This document shows positions 23,748 to 31,363 of a stretch of DNA of 39,887 nucleotides, piece by piece. Positions within the stretch are counted from its first letter, which is position 1. Each line of letters starts with the position of its first letter. The DNA is taken from contig CAVVVS010000045.1 of assembly GCA_963751355.1 (NCBI GenBank), positions 1 through 39,887 of the forward strand. The letters are read 5' to 3'. Both the position numbers and the translations under genes were made by a program. The DNA is from CAVVVS01 sp963751355. GTDB lineage: Bacteria; Bacteroidota; Ignavibacteria; Ignavibacteriales; Ignavibacteriaceae. The notes below the pieces were generated by a model. The model ran no database searches. It worked only from the letters and a program-made list of their open reading frames with translations, and was not told where the DNA came from.

Positions 23748-25115
23748 TTATTCGACCGGATGAAGATTCAACTCCTTCAATCCTGAATATAGTTCGTCAT
23801 CTGTTAATTCATGATCGGTTAGTTGTCCTGCAAAGTATGCTTCGTAAGCACTCATATCAAAAAAGCCGTGTCCGCAAAGATTAAACAATATGGTTTTAGA
23901 TTTGCCTTCTTCTTTTGCCTTTTGTGCTTCGCGGAAAACTTGAGCAATTCCGTGTGTGGCTTCAGGTGCGGGAATTATTCCTTCCGCTCTCGCAAATTTT
24001 ACTCCGGCATCGAAACATTCGAGTTGATGAATTGCTTCCGCTTCTATAATTTTATCTTTAAGCAATTGACTGACAATAACACCGGCACCGTGATATCGTA
24101 ATCCGCCAGCATGAATGGGAGCAGGAACAAAAGTGTGCCCTAATGTATACATGGGAAGTAGTGGTGTTAAACCGACTGTATCACCAAAGTCATATCTGAA
24201 CTCGCCTTTTGTAAGCTTCGGGCATGATGCAGGTTCAACGGCGATGCATCTTATCTCTTTTCCTTCGGTAAGCTTATAGCGTAGGAACGGGAACGATATC
24301 CCGGCAAAGTTGGATCCGCCGCCGAAAGGTGCAATTACAATATCCGGAAAATCTCCGGCTTTCTCAAGCTGCTTAATTGCTTCCTGTCCTATCACCGTCT
24401 GATGCATTAAAACATGATTCAATACGCTGCCGAGGGAGTACTTTGTATCTTCGTTTGTGGCTGCTCTTTCAACGGCTTCCGATATGGCAATACCAAGACT
24501 GCCGGGAGAATCGGGATGTTCGGCAAGGACTTTCCTGCCGGCTTCGGTTTTATCGGATGGTGATGCAAAAACATTTGCTCCCCAGGTATTCATCATCAGC
24601 TTACGATAAGGTTTTTGTTCGTAGCTTATTTTAACCATAAAAACTTCCAGATCAATTCCGAAATGCTGACATGCAAATGCCAGGGCGCTGCCCCATTGTC
24701 CAGCTCCCGTTTCGGTTGTTAGCCTTTTTACTCCTTCTGCCTTGTTGTAATATGCTTGTGCAACTGCGGTATTAGGTTTGTGCGAGCCTGCAGGGCTGAC
24801 TCCCTCATACTTATAATAAATTTTTGCCGGTGTATCCAATAGTTTCTCAAGATTGTATGCGCGGTAAAGGGGAGTTGGTCGCCACATTTTATAAACATCT
24901 CTTACTTCTTCAGGTATTTCAATCCACCGCTCCTTGGATACCTCCTGTTTAATTAATTCCATTGGGAAGAGCGGAGCTAAATCTTCGGGGCCTATCGGCT
25001 GCTTTGTTTTCGGGTGAAGCGGCGGCATCATCTGATTTGGCATATCTGCCTGTATATTATACCAATTTTCAGGGATCTCTTTTTCGCTTAATAAAATCTT
25101 TTTTGAATCGTCCAT
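23748..25115 (-). CDS. trpB2: TrpB2-type tryptophan synthase beta-like protein
   Basis: 455 residues, longer than canonical TrpB (about 400) because of the TrpB2 N-terminal extension (IPENWYNIQADMP, 14-26). A PLP enzyme: Lys113 in SHKPNTA is the Schiff-base lysine, Glu135 in TETGAGQWG is the expected catalytic acid, and FGGGSN binds the PLP phosphate. TrpB2 condenses indole with serine and usually works without TrpA; no trpA or other trp gene lies in the window, which fits an indole-salvage role, although serine deaminase activity is also reported for such proteins. ATG at 25115 has a weak purine-rich site. Upstream is a 446-base noncoding region. Confidence 0.93.
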   Translation of the reverse strand: MDDSKKILLSEKEIPENWYNIQADMPNQMMPPLHPKTKQPIGPEDLAPLFPMELIKQEVSKERWIEIPEEVRDVYKMWRPTPLYRAYNLEKLLDTPAKIYYKYEGVSPAGSHKPNTAVAQAYYNKAEGVKRLTTETGAGQWGSALAFACQHFGIDLEVFMVKISYEQKPYRKLMMNTWGANVFASPSDKTEAGRKVLAEHPDSPGSLGIAISEAVERAATNEDTKYSLGSVLNHVLMHQTVIGQEAIKQLEKAGDFPDIVIAPFGGGSNFAGISFPFLRYKLTEGKEIRCIAVEPASCPKLTKGEFRYDFGDTVGLTPLLPMYTLGHTFVPAPIHAGGLRYHGAGVIVSQLLKDKIIEAEAIHQLECFDAGVKFARAEGIIPAPEATHGIAQVFREAQKAKEEGKSKTILFNLCGHGFFDMSAYEAYFAGQLTDHELTDDELYSGLKELNLHPVE

Positions 25116-25561
25116 AACACTACTTTCTTTTGATTTTAAGAATATTTAAACCATTAATAACTATTCTCTTTCCAACATATTCATTCATAACCAAAATATA
25201 TTTTCAAGTTCGTTAAAATGAAACCCGGTTCATTACGTTTTAAGCAGGTGTGTTTGTGACCCTGTAGGATTTATTAGTCACACATTTTGTGTGCGACTTT
25301 TCTAAGACCGGTAATGACTAATTATTAAATATATTTTAATTATACGGCATATTCAAGACAAAGTGAAAACATATTCTTAACTAAATTTCATTGGAATAAG
25401 GATTTCAAATTATAAAGTAATCTTAAACATTAGTTAGAGAATAATGCAAAGCGCTGAGTGCTGAGTTTTTAATCATACATGCAGAAGGAATGATTAGATG
25501 ACATTAAAAAATATACAATGCACTTAGAGCCGGGCTTCTTGCGTGCTATATTTTGTTTAAC
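25116..25561. other. Noncoding region upstream of trpB2
   Basis: 446 bases. The only clear structure is a hairpin at 25276-25298, where AGTC and CACA pair with TGTG and GACT around one mismatch (or CACACA with TGTGTG). A short direct repeat GCTGAG is present near 25455-25467. The region is directly upstream of trpB2, so a leader role is possible, but no T-box or tryptophan-codon leader peptide was recognised. Confidence 0.35.
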
Positions 25562-26059
25562 TCAATTAATGTAACTGATATAATCCTCAACAAATCTTTT
25601 TGCGATCGATGTATCCGCCGAGATCCAGTACAGTCGATTATTATACGGGAAAACATAATGACTTTGTCTCATTCCCAATAAATGGTATACTTTCATTTTA
25701 CTAAAATCAATATATTCACCTCCCGTAAATACGGAATTTTTAGGTGAAATTTTTTGGATCATCCGTGTAAAATTTTTTTGAGCTCTTTCCTCATCATTAT
25801 ATTGAGATATATAAATGACTGCCATCCCTTCCACACTTTCATAAAAAGCTACTTGATTATTTTCAGAAGCAACAGTATTAAAATGTAATTTATCGACAAA
25901 TTCTTTTGCCTCATCTCCTTCCAGTTTGTGTTTAAGCGTAAGGTGAGATATTTGTTGCGGGAAAGGCTCTTTGATGAATGAACATGTTGAAAAAATAATG
26001 GAAATAAAAAAATAAAAAATCAAAAAGAACAAACGTACATGTGTTTTGTATTTTCTCAT
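25562..26059 (-). CDS. Putative exported or lipid-anchored protein, function unknown
   Basis: 165 residues. A basic start and long hydrophobic run end in FSTC with Cys26, a possible lipobox though Thr at -1 is unusual; otherwise it is a signal anchor. The mature part alternates strands and helices (EGDEAKEFVDKLHF, EGMAVIYISQYNDEERAQKNFTRMIQKI, NRLYWISADTSIAKRFVEDYI), a pattern reminiscent of DUF4367/DUF6599-like ferredoxin folds, but I cannot name a family. ATG at 26059 has GGAG six bases upstream; a TTG at 26071 overlaps that ribosome site and is rejected. It stands alone between long noncoding stretches. Confidence 0.65.
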   Translation of the reverse strand: MRKYKTHVRLFFLIFYFFISIIFSTCSFIKEPFPQQISHLTLKHKLEGDEAKEFVDKLHFNTVASENNQVAFYESVEGMAVIYISQYNDEERAQKNFTRMIQKISPKNSVFTGGEYIDFSKMKVYHLLGMRQSHYVFPYNNRLYWISADTSIAKRFVEDYISYIN

Positions 26060-26480
26060 TGGATTCTCCAATCATCATGATTTTATCACTAAATGTTTTC
26101 TTTCTAATATATTCAGCCTTTTTATATCTAAGCGTTTAAAGATCTTTATTCTCGAATATTTTTTGATTGAGGATTAATGCAATTACAGCCGATATATACG
26201 GCCATAAGCATGAACCAAGTCTCGGTAATAATCGCTTTACGAAAACCAATATTACCTCAAAGGGAATAATCAACTGAATAAAAAAATCCCCATTTGTGCA
26301 GACGGGGATTCCTTCTTTTTGAGAATAATATTTTTTAAATAAATCTCTTTTAAAATATGTCCCGGATATATCATTAATACAAAATTTTATTGCACAACGG
26401 TTGACTAACAAAATGCTTTACCATTTACAATTGTATGCGAACCACCGTAAAAATTCATCTATTGATCCGTCTATGTTAGA
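26060..26480. other. Noncoding region containing a minus-strand terminator
   Basis: 421 bases. A 91-codon frame (26136-26411, minus) runs straight through the terminator at 26281-26310, has no ribosome site and no recognisable product, so it is not called. No other gene or repeat was seen. Confidence 0.5.
26281..26310 (-). terminator. Intrinsic terminator of the small lipoprotein gene
   Basis: On the minus strand AATCCCC (26310-26304) pairs with GGGGATT (26291-26285) around a 12-base loop and is followed by a run of U. It lies about 170 bases after the stop of the gene ending at 26481. Confidence 0.75.
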
Positions 26481-26891
26481 TTATGGAATCGTATATTCAC
26501 AAACGCATGTAAAATCTGTTTTACTCCCTACTGTTTTCCCTTCGAAAGTAAATTTCCATTTTTCACCGGATATGACATATTGATTGTCATATTCTACAAA
26601 GTCATACCAGGTTTCTTTATCAAGCTGATCGTCGGGATTCGGATTATTGAATGATTCATTTATGTTTTGTGAAGTAACAACAATGGTAGCCTTATTTACT
26701 AAAACATCCGTATCCGATTTAAAACTGAATATAGTTGTCTGTGCTCCGGCTTGATGTGTTACGACCATTTTTACATTACTCAAAGATCCGCCGGGTCCGA
26801 CAATCGTACCCGTGGAACCGGACTCACTTTTCTTACAACCCCAAAGCCCGATGATTAACAAGCATATTACGGCAAAGAATATTTTTCTCAT
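26481..26891 (-). CDS. Small putative lipoprotein, function unknown
   Basis: 136 residues. Lipoprotein signal with IIGLWGC, Cys19 as acylation site, then KKSESGSTGTIVGPGGSL, a flexible tether. The rest looks like one beta-sandwich (VKMVVTHQAGAQTTIFSFKSDTDVLVNKATIVVTS, then EKWKFTFEGKTVGSKTDFTCVCEYTIP). The family is not recognised. ATG at 26891 is supported by AAGGAGG upstream. A terminator follows at 26281-26310. The barrel gene lies 189 bases upstream on the same strand and could share a pathway, but not clearly a transcript. Confidence 0.75.
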   Translation of the reverse strand: MRKIFFAVICLLIIGLWGCKKSESGSTGTIVGPGGSLSNVKMVVTHQAGAQTTIFSFKSDTDVLVNKATIVVTSQNINESFNNPNPDDQLDKETWYDFVEYDNQYVISGEKWKFTFEGKTVGSKTDFTCVCEYTIP

Positions 26892-27080
26892 CTCTACCCC
26901 CTCCTTCATTTAAAATGAAGAATTTGAATAATACTTATATATTCCCACTTTTTACATAAGAATTTTAAAGAGTCTATCGTGTTTAATAAACTTTTTTAAC
27001 TTTAATATTTTAGAACTAAAAAAATTTCAGCAATAATTATAATGAATGATTTCCCTGAACTGATTATTCTTATTTTAATT

Positions 27081-27836
27081 TCAGTTCAATACAAACCTTA
27101 CTCCCGCAACTAAATTAAAATAGCCCGGAACATCGGAAATATATGCTGCATAACTTTGTGAACCGCCGCCCTGGGAAATTTGCAAGGTTTCCGTAAATTG
27201 TGTTTCACTCCCGAATGGGATAAGGTGTTTAAATTGAATAAACGGTTTTATAAAACTGGACACGTTAAATAAAGTACCGTAAAATACTAGTAATCCCATT
27301 TTCATTTCGGATGTGCCTGTTAGATTGCCTGAAACACTCGGGGGAGACGTTGAGATGTCGGAAGTAAGTAATAAATTAACACCAAAACCTAACCCGGCAA
27401 AAGGTGATAAAATGAAATTATTAAAATTGAATCGATGAATCGGCATAACATCGAAAGAGAAAACATTTGTTTTGCCGCCGCTTAGTCCGGCAGCACTATA
27501 TCTTCCGGAGCCATTAACGCTGTTCCACCCGTTTTCAAAATAATTGAAAGACGCCCATGAAACATCTAAATCAATATCTAATTTATACAGCCCGCCCGTT
27601 ACATCTGCAGGAATAACTTGATATCCGGCAGTAAACCCGGCATTAAAACCGGTCGAGCCGGCATCTGCAACATTACCAACCTGAGTCTGACCGCCTTGAG
27701 AAGTTTTAATGGTTCCTTTTAATCCGCTCGCTTTAAAACCGAGATAGGCACCGACATAAAATTGAGCGAAAATTGTGTTAATTGAGAAAAGAAGAATGAG
27801 AAGTGTTAGACAAGGAAATGAGATATACCGTTTCAT
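27081..27836 (-). CDS. Putative outer-membrane beta-barrel protein
   Basis: 251 residues with a signal peptide ending near FAQ25. The mature part reads as repeated amphipathic strands starting with FYVGAYLGFKASG, with Gly/Ser-rich loops (SQGGQTQVG, SQGGGSQSYAAY) and a last strand VAGVRFVLN ending in an aromatic-hydrophobic pattern typical of eight-strand or similar barrels of the OmpA-like/PF13505 kind. The start at 27836 is chosen for its signal peptide and the AGGGGGG purine run just upstream; the frame extends to 27926 but that part lacks a signal. Ligand or role unknown. Confidence 0.75.
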   Translation of the reverse strand: MKRYISFPCLTLLILLFSINTIFAQFYVGAYLGFKASGLKGTIKTSQGGQTQVGNVADAGSTGFNAGFTAGYQVIPADVTGGLYKLDIDLDVSWASFNYFENGWNSVNGSGRYSAAGLSGGKTNVFSFDVMPIHRFNFNNFILSPFAGLGFGVNLLLTSDISTSPPSVSGNLTGTSEMKMGLLVFYGTLFNVSSFIKPFIQFKHLIPFGSETQFTETLQISQGGGSQSYAAYISDVPGYFNLVAGVRFVLN

Positions 27837-28092
27837 TATGACCCCCCTAATTTTATTGTGAAAAGGTAATTCTATATAATAAACAATAATTGGGTATGGA
27901 TAATTTTTTATTTGGGAATCAGGCACATTTCTTACCCCCTCAAGAATATGCCTAAGATACAGATAACCTAAAAAATTTATCTGTTAAGAATTTACATTTC
28001 AAAATGAACACTGTCAAGTACTTTTTATAAAAGAATAAAAAATTTAATAAATCATGTTGTACCGTCTAATTCATTAGTAATAATTTCTTCTC

Positions 28093-29382
28093 TTAAGGTA
28101 TTTCCTGAAGAGCTTCATAATTTGCTTTTATTGATTTTTCTAAATCATCTTCTGAATGTGCGGTTGAAACAAAAGCTGCTTCAAATTGTGCCGGTGCAAG
28201 ATATATTCCTCTTTTTAGCATTTCATTAAAATACCTGCCGTACTTTATCGTATCGGATTTAACAGCCGATTTAAAATCATTAACCTTTTCTTCAGTAAAA
28301 AATAAAGTCATCATCGATCCGACTCTGTTCATCGCATAGTTTTTATTTAATTTTTTTAAATTATTTTTTATACCCTCTTCAAGGTATGCCGACTTCTTTT
28401 CGAGTTCGTTATAAACTTCGGGATGCTCTTTTATATAACTTAATGCGGCATAACCTGCTGTCATGGCGAGCGGATTTCCGCTTAATGTTCCTGCTTGATA
28501 AACCGGACCGCTCGGAGCCACTTGTTCCATAATTCCCTTTTTCCCGCCAAATGCGCCGACTGGTAATCCGCCGCCTATTATTTTCCCAAACGTTGTTAAG
28601 TCGGGTTTTATACCGGTTAATTCTTGAGCACCACCTTTTGCAACTCTAAAACCGGTCATTACTTCATCAAATATCAGAACAATTTTTTCCTCATCGCAAA
28701 TTTTTCTTAATTCTTTAAGAAATTCATCCGAAGCTTTGATGACACCCATATTGCCGGCAATAGGTTCAATAATTATAGCAGCAATTTCATTTTTATTTGC
28801 TTTAACCAAATTTTTTACCGATTCGATATTATTATAATCGGCAAGCAAAGTATCCGCAGCGTTTCCTTTGGTAACTCCCGGTGAGGTAGGAATACCTAAT
28901 GTTAATGCGCCCGAACCGGCTTTGATCAAAAAGTAATCGGCATGTCCGTGATAACAGCCTTCAAATTTTATAAATTTTTCTTTGCCTGTATAACCTCTTG
29001 CTGTTCTCACTGCACTCATTGTAGCCTCGGTACCGCTGTTTACCATTCTCACCATTTCAACAGAGGGTACCAATTCGGAAATCAATTTTGCTATTTTTAC
29101 TTCAAGCCCGGTGGGTGCACCGAAGCTTGTTCCATTTTCAATTGCTTTAAGCAAAGCCTCTTTAATAAAAGAAGGATTGTGCCCGAATAAATGCGGTCCC
29201 CAGCTGCCTATATATTCGATGTATTCATTTCCGTCGACGTCGTAAATTTTTGAACCTTCACCCTTTGTTATAAACAGCGGTGTACCGCCTACTGATTTAA
29301 ATGCTCTTACGGGTGAATTAACTCCTCCGGGAATATATTTTTTTGCTTCCTCGAACAGTTGTTTGCTTTTTGTAGTGTCCAT
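28093..29382 (-). CDS. hemL: Glutamate-1-semialdehyde 2,1-aminomutase
   Basis: 429 residues, cytosolic PLP/PMP enzyme converting glutamate-1-semialdehyde to 5-aminolevulinate in the C5 route to heme and other tetrapyrroles. Motifs: IPGGVNSPVRAF (17-28), VNSGTEATMSAVRTARGYTG (114-133), FDEVMTGFR (238-246) with the PLP-binding Asp239, and Lys267 in TTFGKIIGGGLP as the Schiff-base lysine. Length is normal for the family. ATG at 29382 has a GGAAT-type site. No other heme gene is nearby. It is preceded on the same strand by the TM1266-like gene at a 247-base distance, so separate transcription is likely. Confidence 0.97.
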   Translation of the reverse strand: MDTTKSKQLFEEAKKYIPGGVNSPVRAFKSVGGTPLFITKGEGSKIYDVDGNEYIEYIGSWGPHLFGHNPSFIKEALLKAIENGTSFGAPTGLEVKIAKLISELVPSVEMVRMVNSGTEATMSAVRTARGYTGKEKFIKFEGCYHGHADYFLIKAGSGALTLGIPTSPGVTKGNAADTLLADYNNIESVKNLVKANKNEIAAIIIEPIAGNMGVIKASDEFLKELRKICDEEKIVLIFDEVMTGFRVAKGGAQELTGIKPDLTTFGKIIGGGLPVGAFGGKKGIMEQVAPSGPVYQAGTLSGNPLAMTAGYAALSYIKEHPEVYNELEKKSAYLEEGIKNNLKKLNKNYAMNRVGSMMTLFFTEEKVNDFKSAVKSDTIKYGRYFNEMLKRGIYLAPAQFEAAFVSTAHSEDDLEKSIKANYEALQEIP

Positions 29383-29629
29383 ATCGATTCCGATTTCCTA
29401 TACAGTGATGATTATTGTTATGTAGCGAATGTTGTATTGTCCAGAACAAATTCGCAATTTATTATCTTAGGAAAAGATGGATATAAATTTAATAATATAA
29501 AAAATCTAATGTAAGGAGTCTTGTAAAAATAGCCGGTAAAAAACTACTCTTGTGTTTTTGAGTATACTAAATGAATGGGAAAATCCCAAAATTTTTTGAG
29601 TTCGGCAAATTTTCGAGAAATAACAGATT

Positions 29630-29890
29630 TCACTGATCGGTTGATAATGTTACAAGCTGAGATGACACTCCCGGCAGCACCCCAATTTTACGTGCCAGCT
29701 CATTCTTTTCTTCTTCGTTTCCGTAAAGCTCTAATATCAGAAGTCCTTCATCGGAACAATTTTCCATTACTCCGTCGTGAATACCTAATCTGGTTTTAAT
29801 AAGGCATCCCCAAGCAGTAAGTAACTTCTGGACTTGTATTGCGGTTTCTTTTCTTTTACTAATTAATATTAGTAATATAGTTTTTTTCAT
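29630..29890 (-). CDS. TM1266-like ACT-fold protein (putative iron-only hydrogenase system regulator)
   Basis: 86 residues. The pattern of a beta-alpha-beta-beta-alpha-beta ferredoxin fold is visible: KTILLILISKR (3-13), a helix, IKTRLGIHDGVME (31-43), GLLILELYGNEEEKNELARKI (49-69), GVLPGVSSQLVTL (70-82). This matches the TM1266/TIGR03959 group, which in some genomes sits near [FeFe]-hydrogenase genes and is related to the NikR C-terminal domain; the regulatory role is not proven. A GGGG site precedes ATG at 29890. No hydrogenase gene is in the window. It is divergent from alkB, so the alkB inverted repeat at 30027-30050 lies in its upstream region too. Confidence 0.75.
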   Translation of the reverse strand: MKKTILLILISKRKETAIQVQKLLTAWGCLIKTRLGIHDGVMENCSDEGLLILELYGNEEEKNELARKIGVLPGVSSQLVTLSTDQ

Positions 29891-30026
29891 TTTTGTTTCC
29901 CCTTTTTTTAAGTCTTTGCAAAGCTTCTTCGATCAGAAACACAATTAATATTCCAAAAACAAATCGTCCTCAGAAATTAAGATTGAAAAAACAATGTTTT
30001 AATATATAAACAACCAATGCAAATGT

Positions 30027-30050
30027 ATCTTAAAAAATGTATTTTAAGAT
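30027..30050. promoter_or_regulatory. Perfect 9-6-9 inverted repeat upstream of alkB, candidate operator
   Basis: ATCTTAAAA (30027-30035) and TTTTAAGAT (30042-30050) are exact reverse complements with a six-base spacer, 29 bases before the alkB start. ATGTAT-like sequence flanks both sides. The position suits a repressor or activator site controlling alkB and perhaps the divergent TM1266-like gene. Confidence 0.5.
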
Positions 30051-30078
30051 GTATTTAACTTATTCTTGAATACCCGAT

Positions 30079-31149
30079 ATGAAAATATACTCAAAACTTT
30101 TACCTTACACACTTTCTTATATTATACCGGTTGCGGCAATCATGGGGATAACACAAGGCGGGCTATGGACTTATTCAGCATTTGCAATTGCTTTTGTTTT
30201 ACTCCCGTTTTTTGAGCTATTTACCGGAACAAGTGAAGAAAATTTATCAAGCGAAGAAGAAATGAAACTGAAGGATAATCACATGTTTTCATTACTCCTC
30301 TGGGGACATGTGATTTTTCAGTACCTCATATTAATTTTCTTTTTGTTTACGATTCGAAATAATTTACATGGCTGGGAAATAACCGGCTGTATTCTTTCGA
30401 CGGGGGTAATGTTCGGAGGAATCGGGATAACCGTTGCACATGAATTAATTCACCGAAAGAGTAAGTTTGAGCAGTTTTTAGGAAAAGCTCTTCTATTGAG
30501 CACATGCTATATTCATTTTTATATTGAACATATTCGCGGACATCACAAATATGTGGGTACCCGGGATGATCCGGCTAGTGCAAAATACGGACAATCTTTT
30601 TACCGCTTTTGGATTCAAACTGTTTTCGGGTCGTATATAAATGCATGGAAACTCGAATCAGCCCGGTTAAAAAAGAAAAATTTATCACCGTTTAGTTTGT
30701 CAAATCAGATGGTACGGTTTACGGCTGTTACTTTAATATTCATTGCAACTATTATTTTTTATTTCGGTATTAACGTTTTCTATTATTACCTGATTACAAG
30801 CATAATCGGATTTTCCCTACTTGAATTAGTAAACTATGTTGAGCATTACGGATTATCGAGAAACAAAACAGAAAAAGGGAAATTTGAAAAAGTAAATGCT
30901 CTTCACTCCTGGAACTCAAATAATTATTTCAGCAGACGAATACTTTTTGAATTAACACGCCATTCGGATCATCATTTGTACGCCTCAAAAAAATACCAGT
31001 TATTGCGAAGTATAGAAGAAAGCCCTGCTCTTCCAACCGGTTACTCCGGTATGATAATTCTGGCTTTGATTCCGCCTTTATGGTTTAAAGTTATGAATAA
31101 AAGAGTAAACAAAATAATTGATGCACAAACATTTAAAAATGGACAATAA
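30079..31149 (+). CDS. alkB: Alkane 1-monooxygenase
   Basis: 356 residues, integral-membrane diiron enzyme hydroxylating the terminal carbon of medium/long alkanes with electrons from rubredoxin. All diagnostic motifs are present: HELIH (121-125), EHIRGHH (150-156), NYVEHYGL (252-259), and LTRHSDHH (292-299; the canonical form is LQRHSDHH). Around six membrane segments are visible. The NYxEHYGL motif separates AlkB from fatty-acid desaturases and xylene monooxygenases. Length is slightly shorter than Pseudomonas AlkB (about 400). No rubredoxin or rubredoxin reductase gene is nearby; those must be elsewhere. An acyl-CoA ligase gene follows 214 bases downstream. Oxygen is required, so the organism is at least facultatively aerobic. 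No clear ribosome site. Confidence 0.95.
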   Translation: MKIYSKLLPYTLSYIIPVAAIMGITQGGLWTYSAFAIAFVLLPFFELFTGTSEENLSSEEEMKLKDNHMFSLLLWGHVIFQYLILIFFLFTIRNNLHGWEITGCILSTGVMFGGIGITVAHELIHRKSKFEQFLGKALLLSTCYIHFYIEHIRGHHKYVGTRDDPASAKYGQSFYRFWIQTVFGSYINAWKLESARLKKKNLSPFSLSNQMVRFTAVTLIFIATIIFYFGINVFYYYLITSIIGFSLLELVNYVEHYGLSRNKTEKGKFEKVNALHSWNSNNYFSRRILFELTRHSDHHLYASKKYQLLRSIEESPALPTGYSGMIILALIPPLWFKVMNKRVNKIIDAQTFKNGQ

Positions 31150-31299
31150 TATAAAGAAAACTCAAACCCAAAATCATTATATTTACCACTTGTCTCCGGG
31201 TTGAACCGGAAGTCGGAAAAAAGATATAGAAGTCTCTTAGCTATTAAGGTATAATTAATAAAAGAAAATGTTAAATTTATTTAAGAATTCGAAATTACT

Positions 31300-31331
31300 T
31301 TTGTTAGCATTATAGACAATCTATCACTTTG
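31300..31331 (+). promoter_or_regulatory. Candidate promoter of the acyl-CoA ligase gene
   Basis: TTTG (31300-31303), 20-base spacer, TCACTTTG (31324-31331), one mismatch from TAnnTTTG. It would place the start about 25 bases before the ATG. Confidence 0.35.
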
Positions 31332-31363
31332 CTTTAAATTTTCTTTTTAATAGAGGGGTTTAA

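Noticed and set aside
26136..26411. 91-codon minus-strand frame with a hydrophobic C-terminal part
   Set aside because: It runs through a clear terminator (26281-26310), lacks a ribosome site, and matches no family I know.
29575..29799. 74-codon plus-strand frame
   Set aside because: It is mostly antisense to the TM1266-like gene and has no ribosome site.
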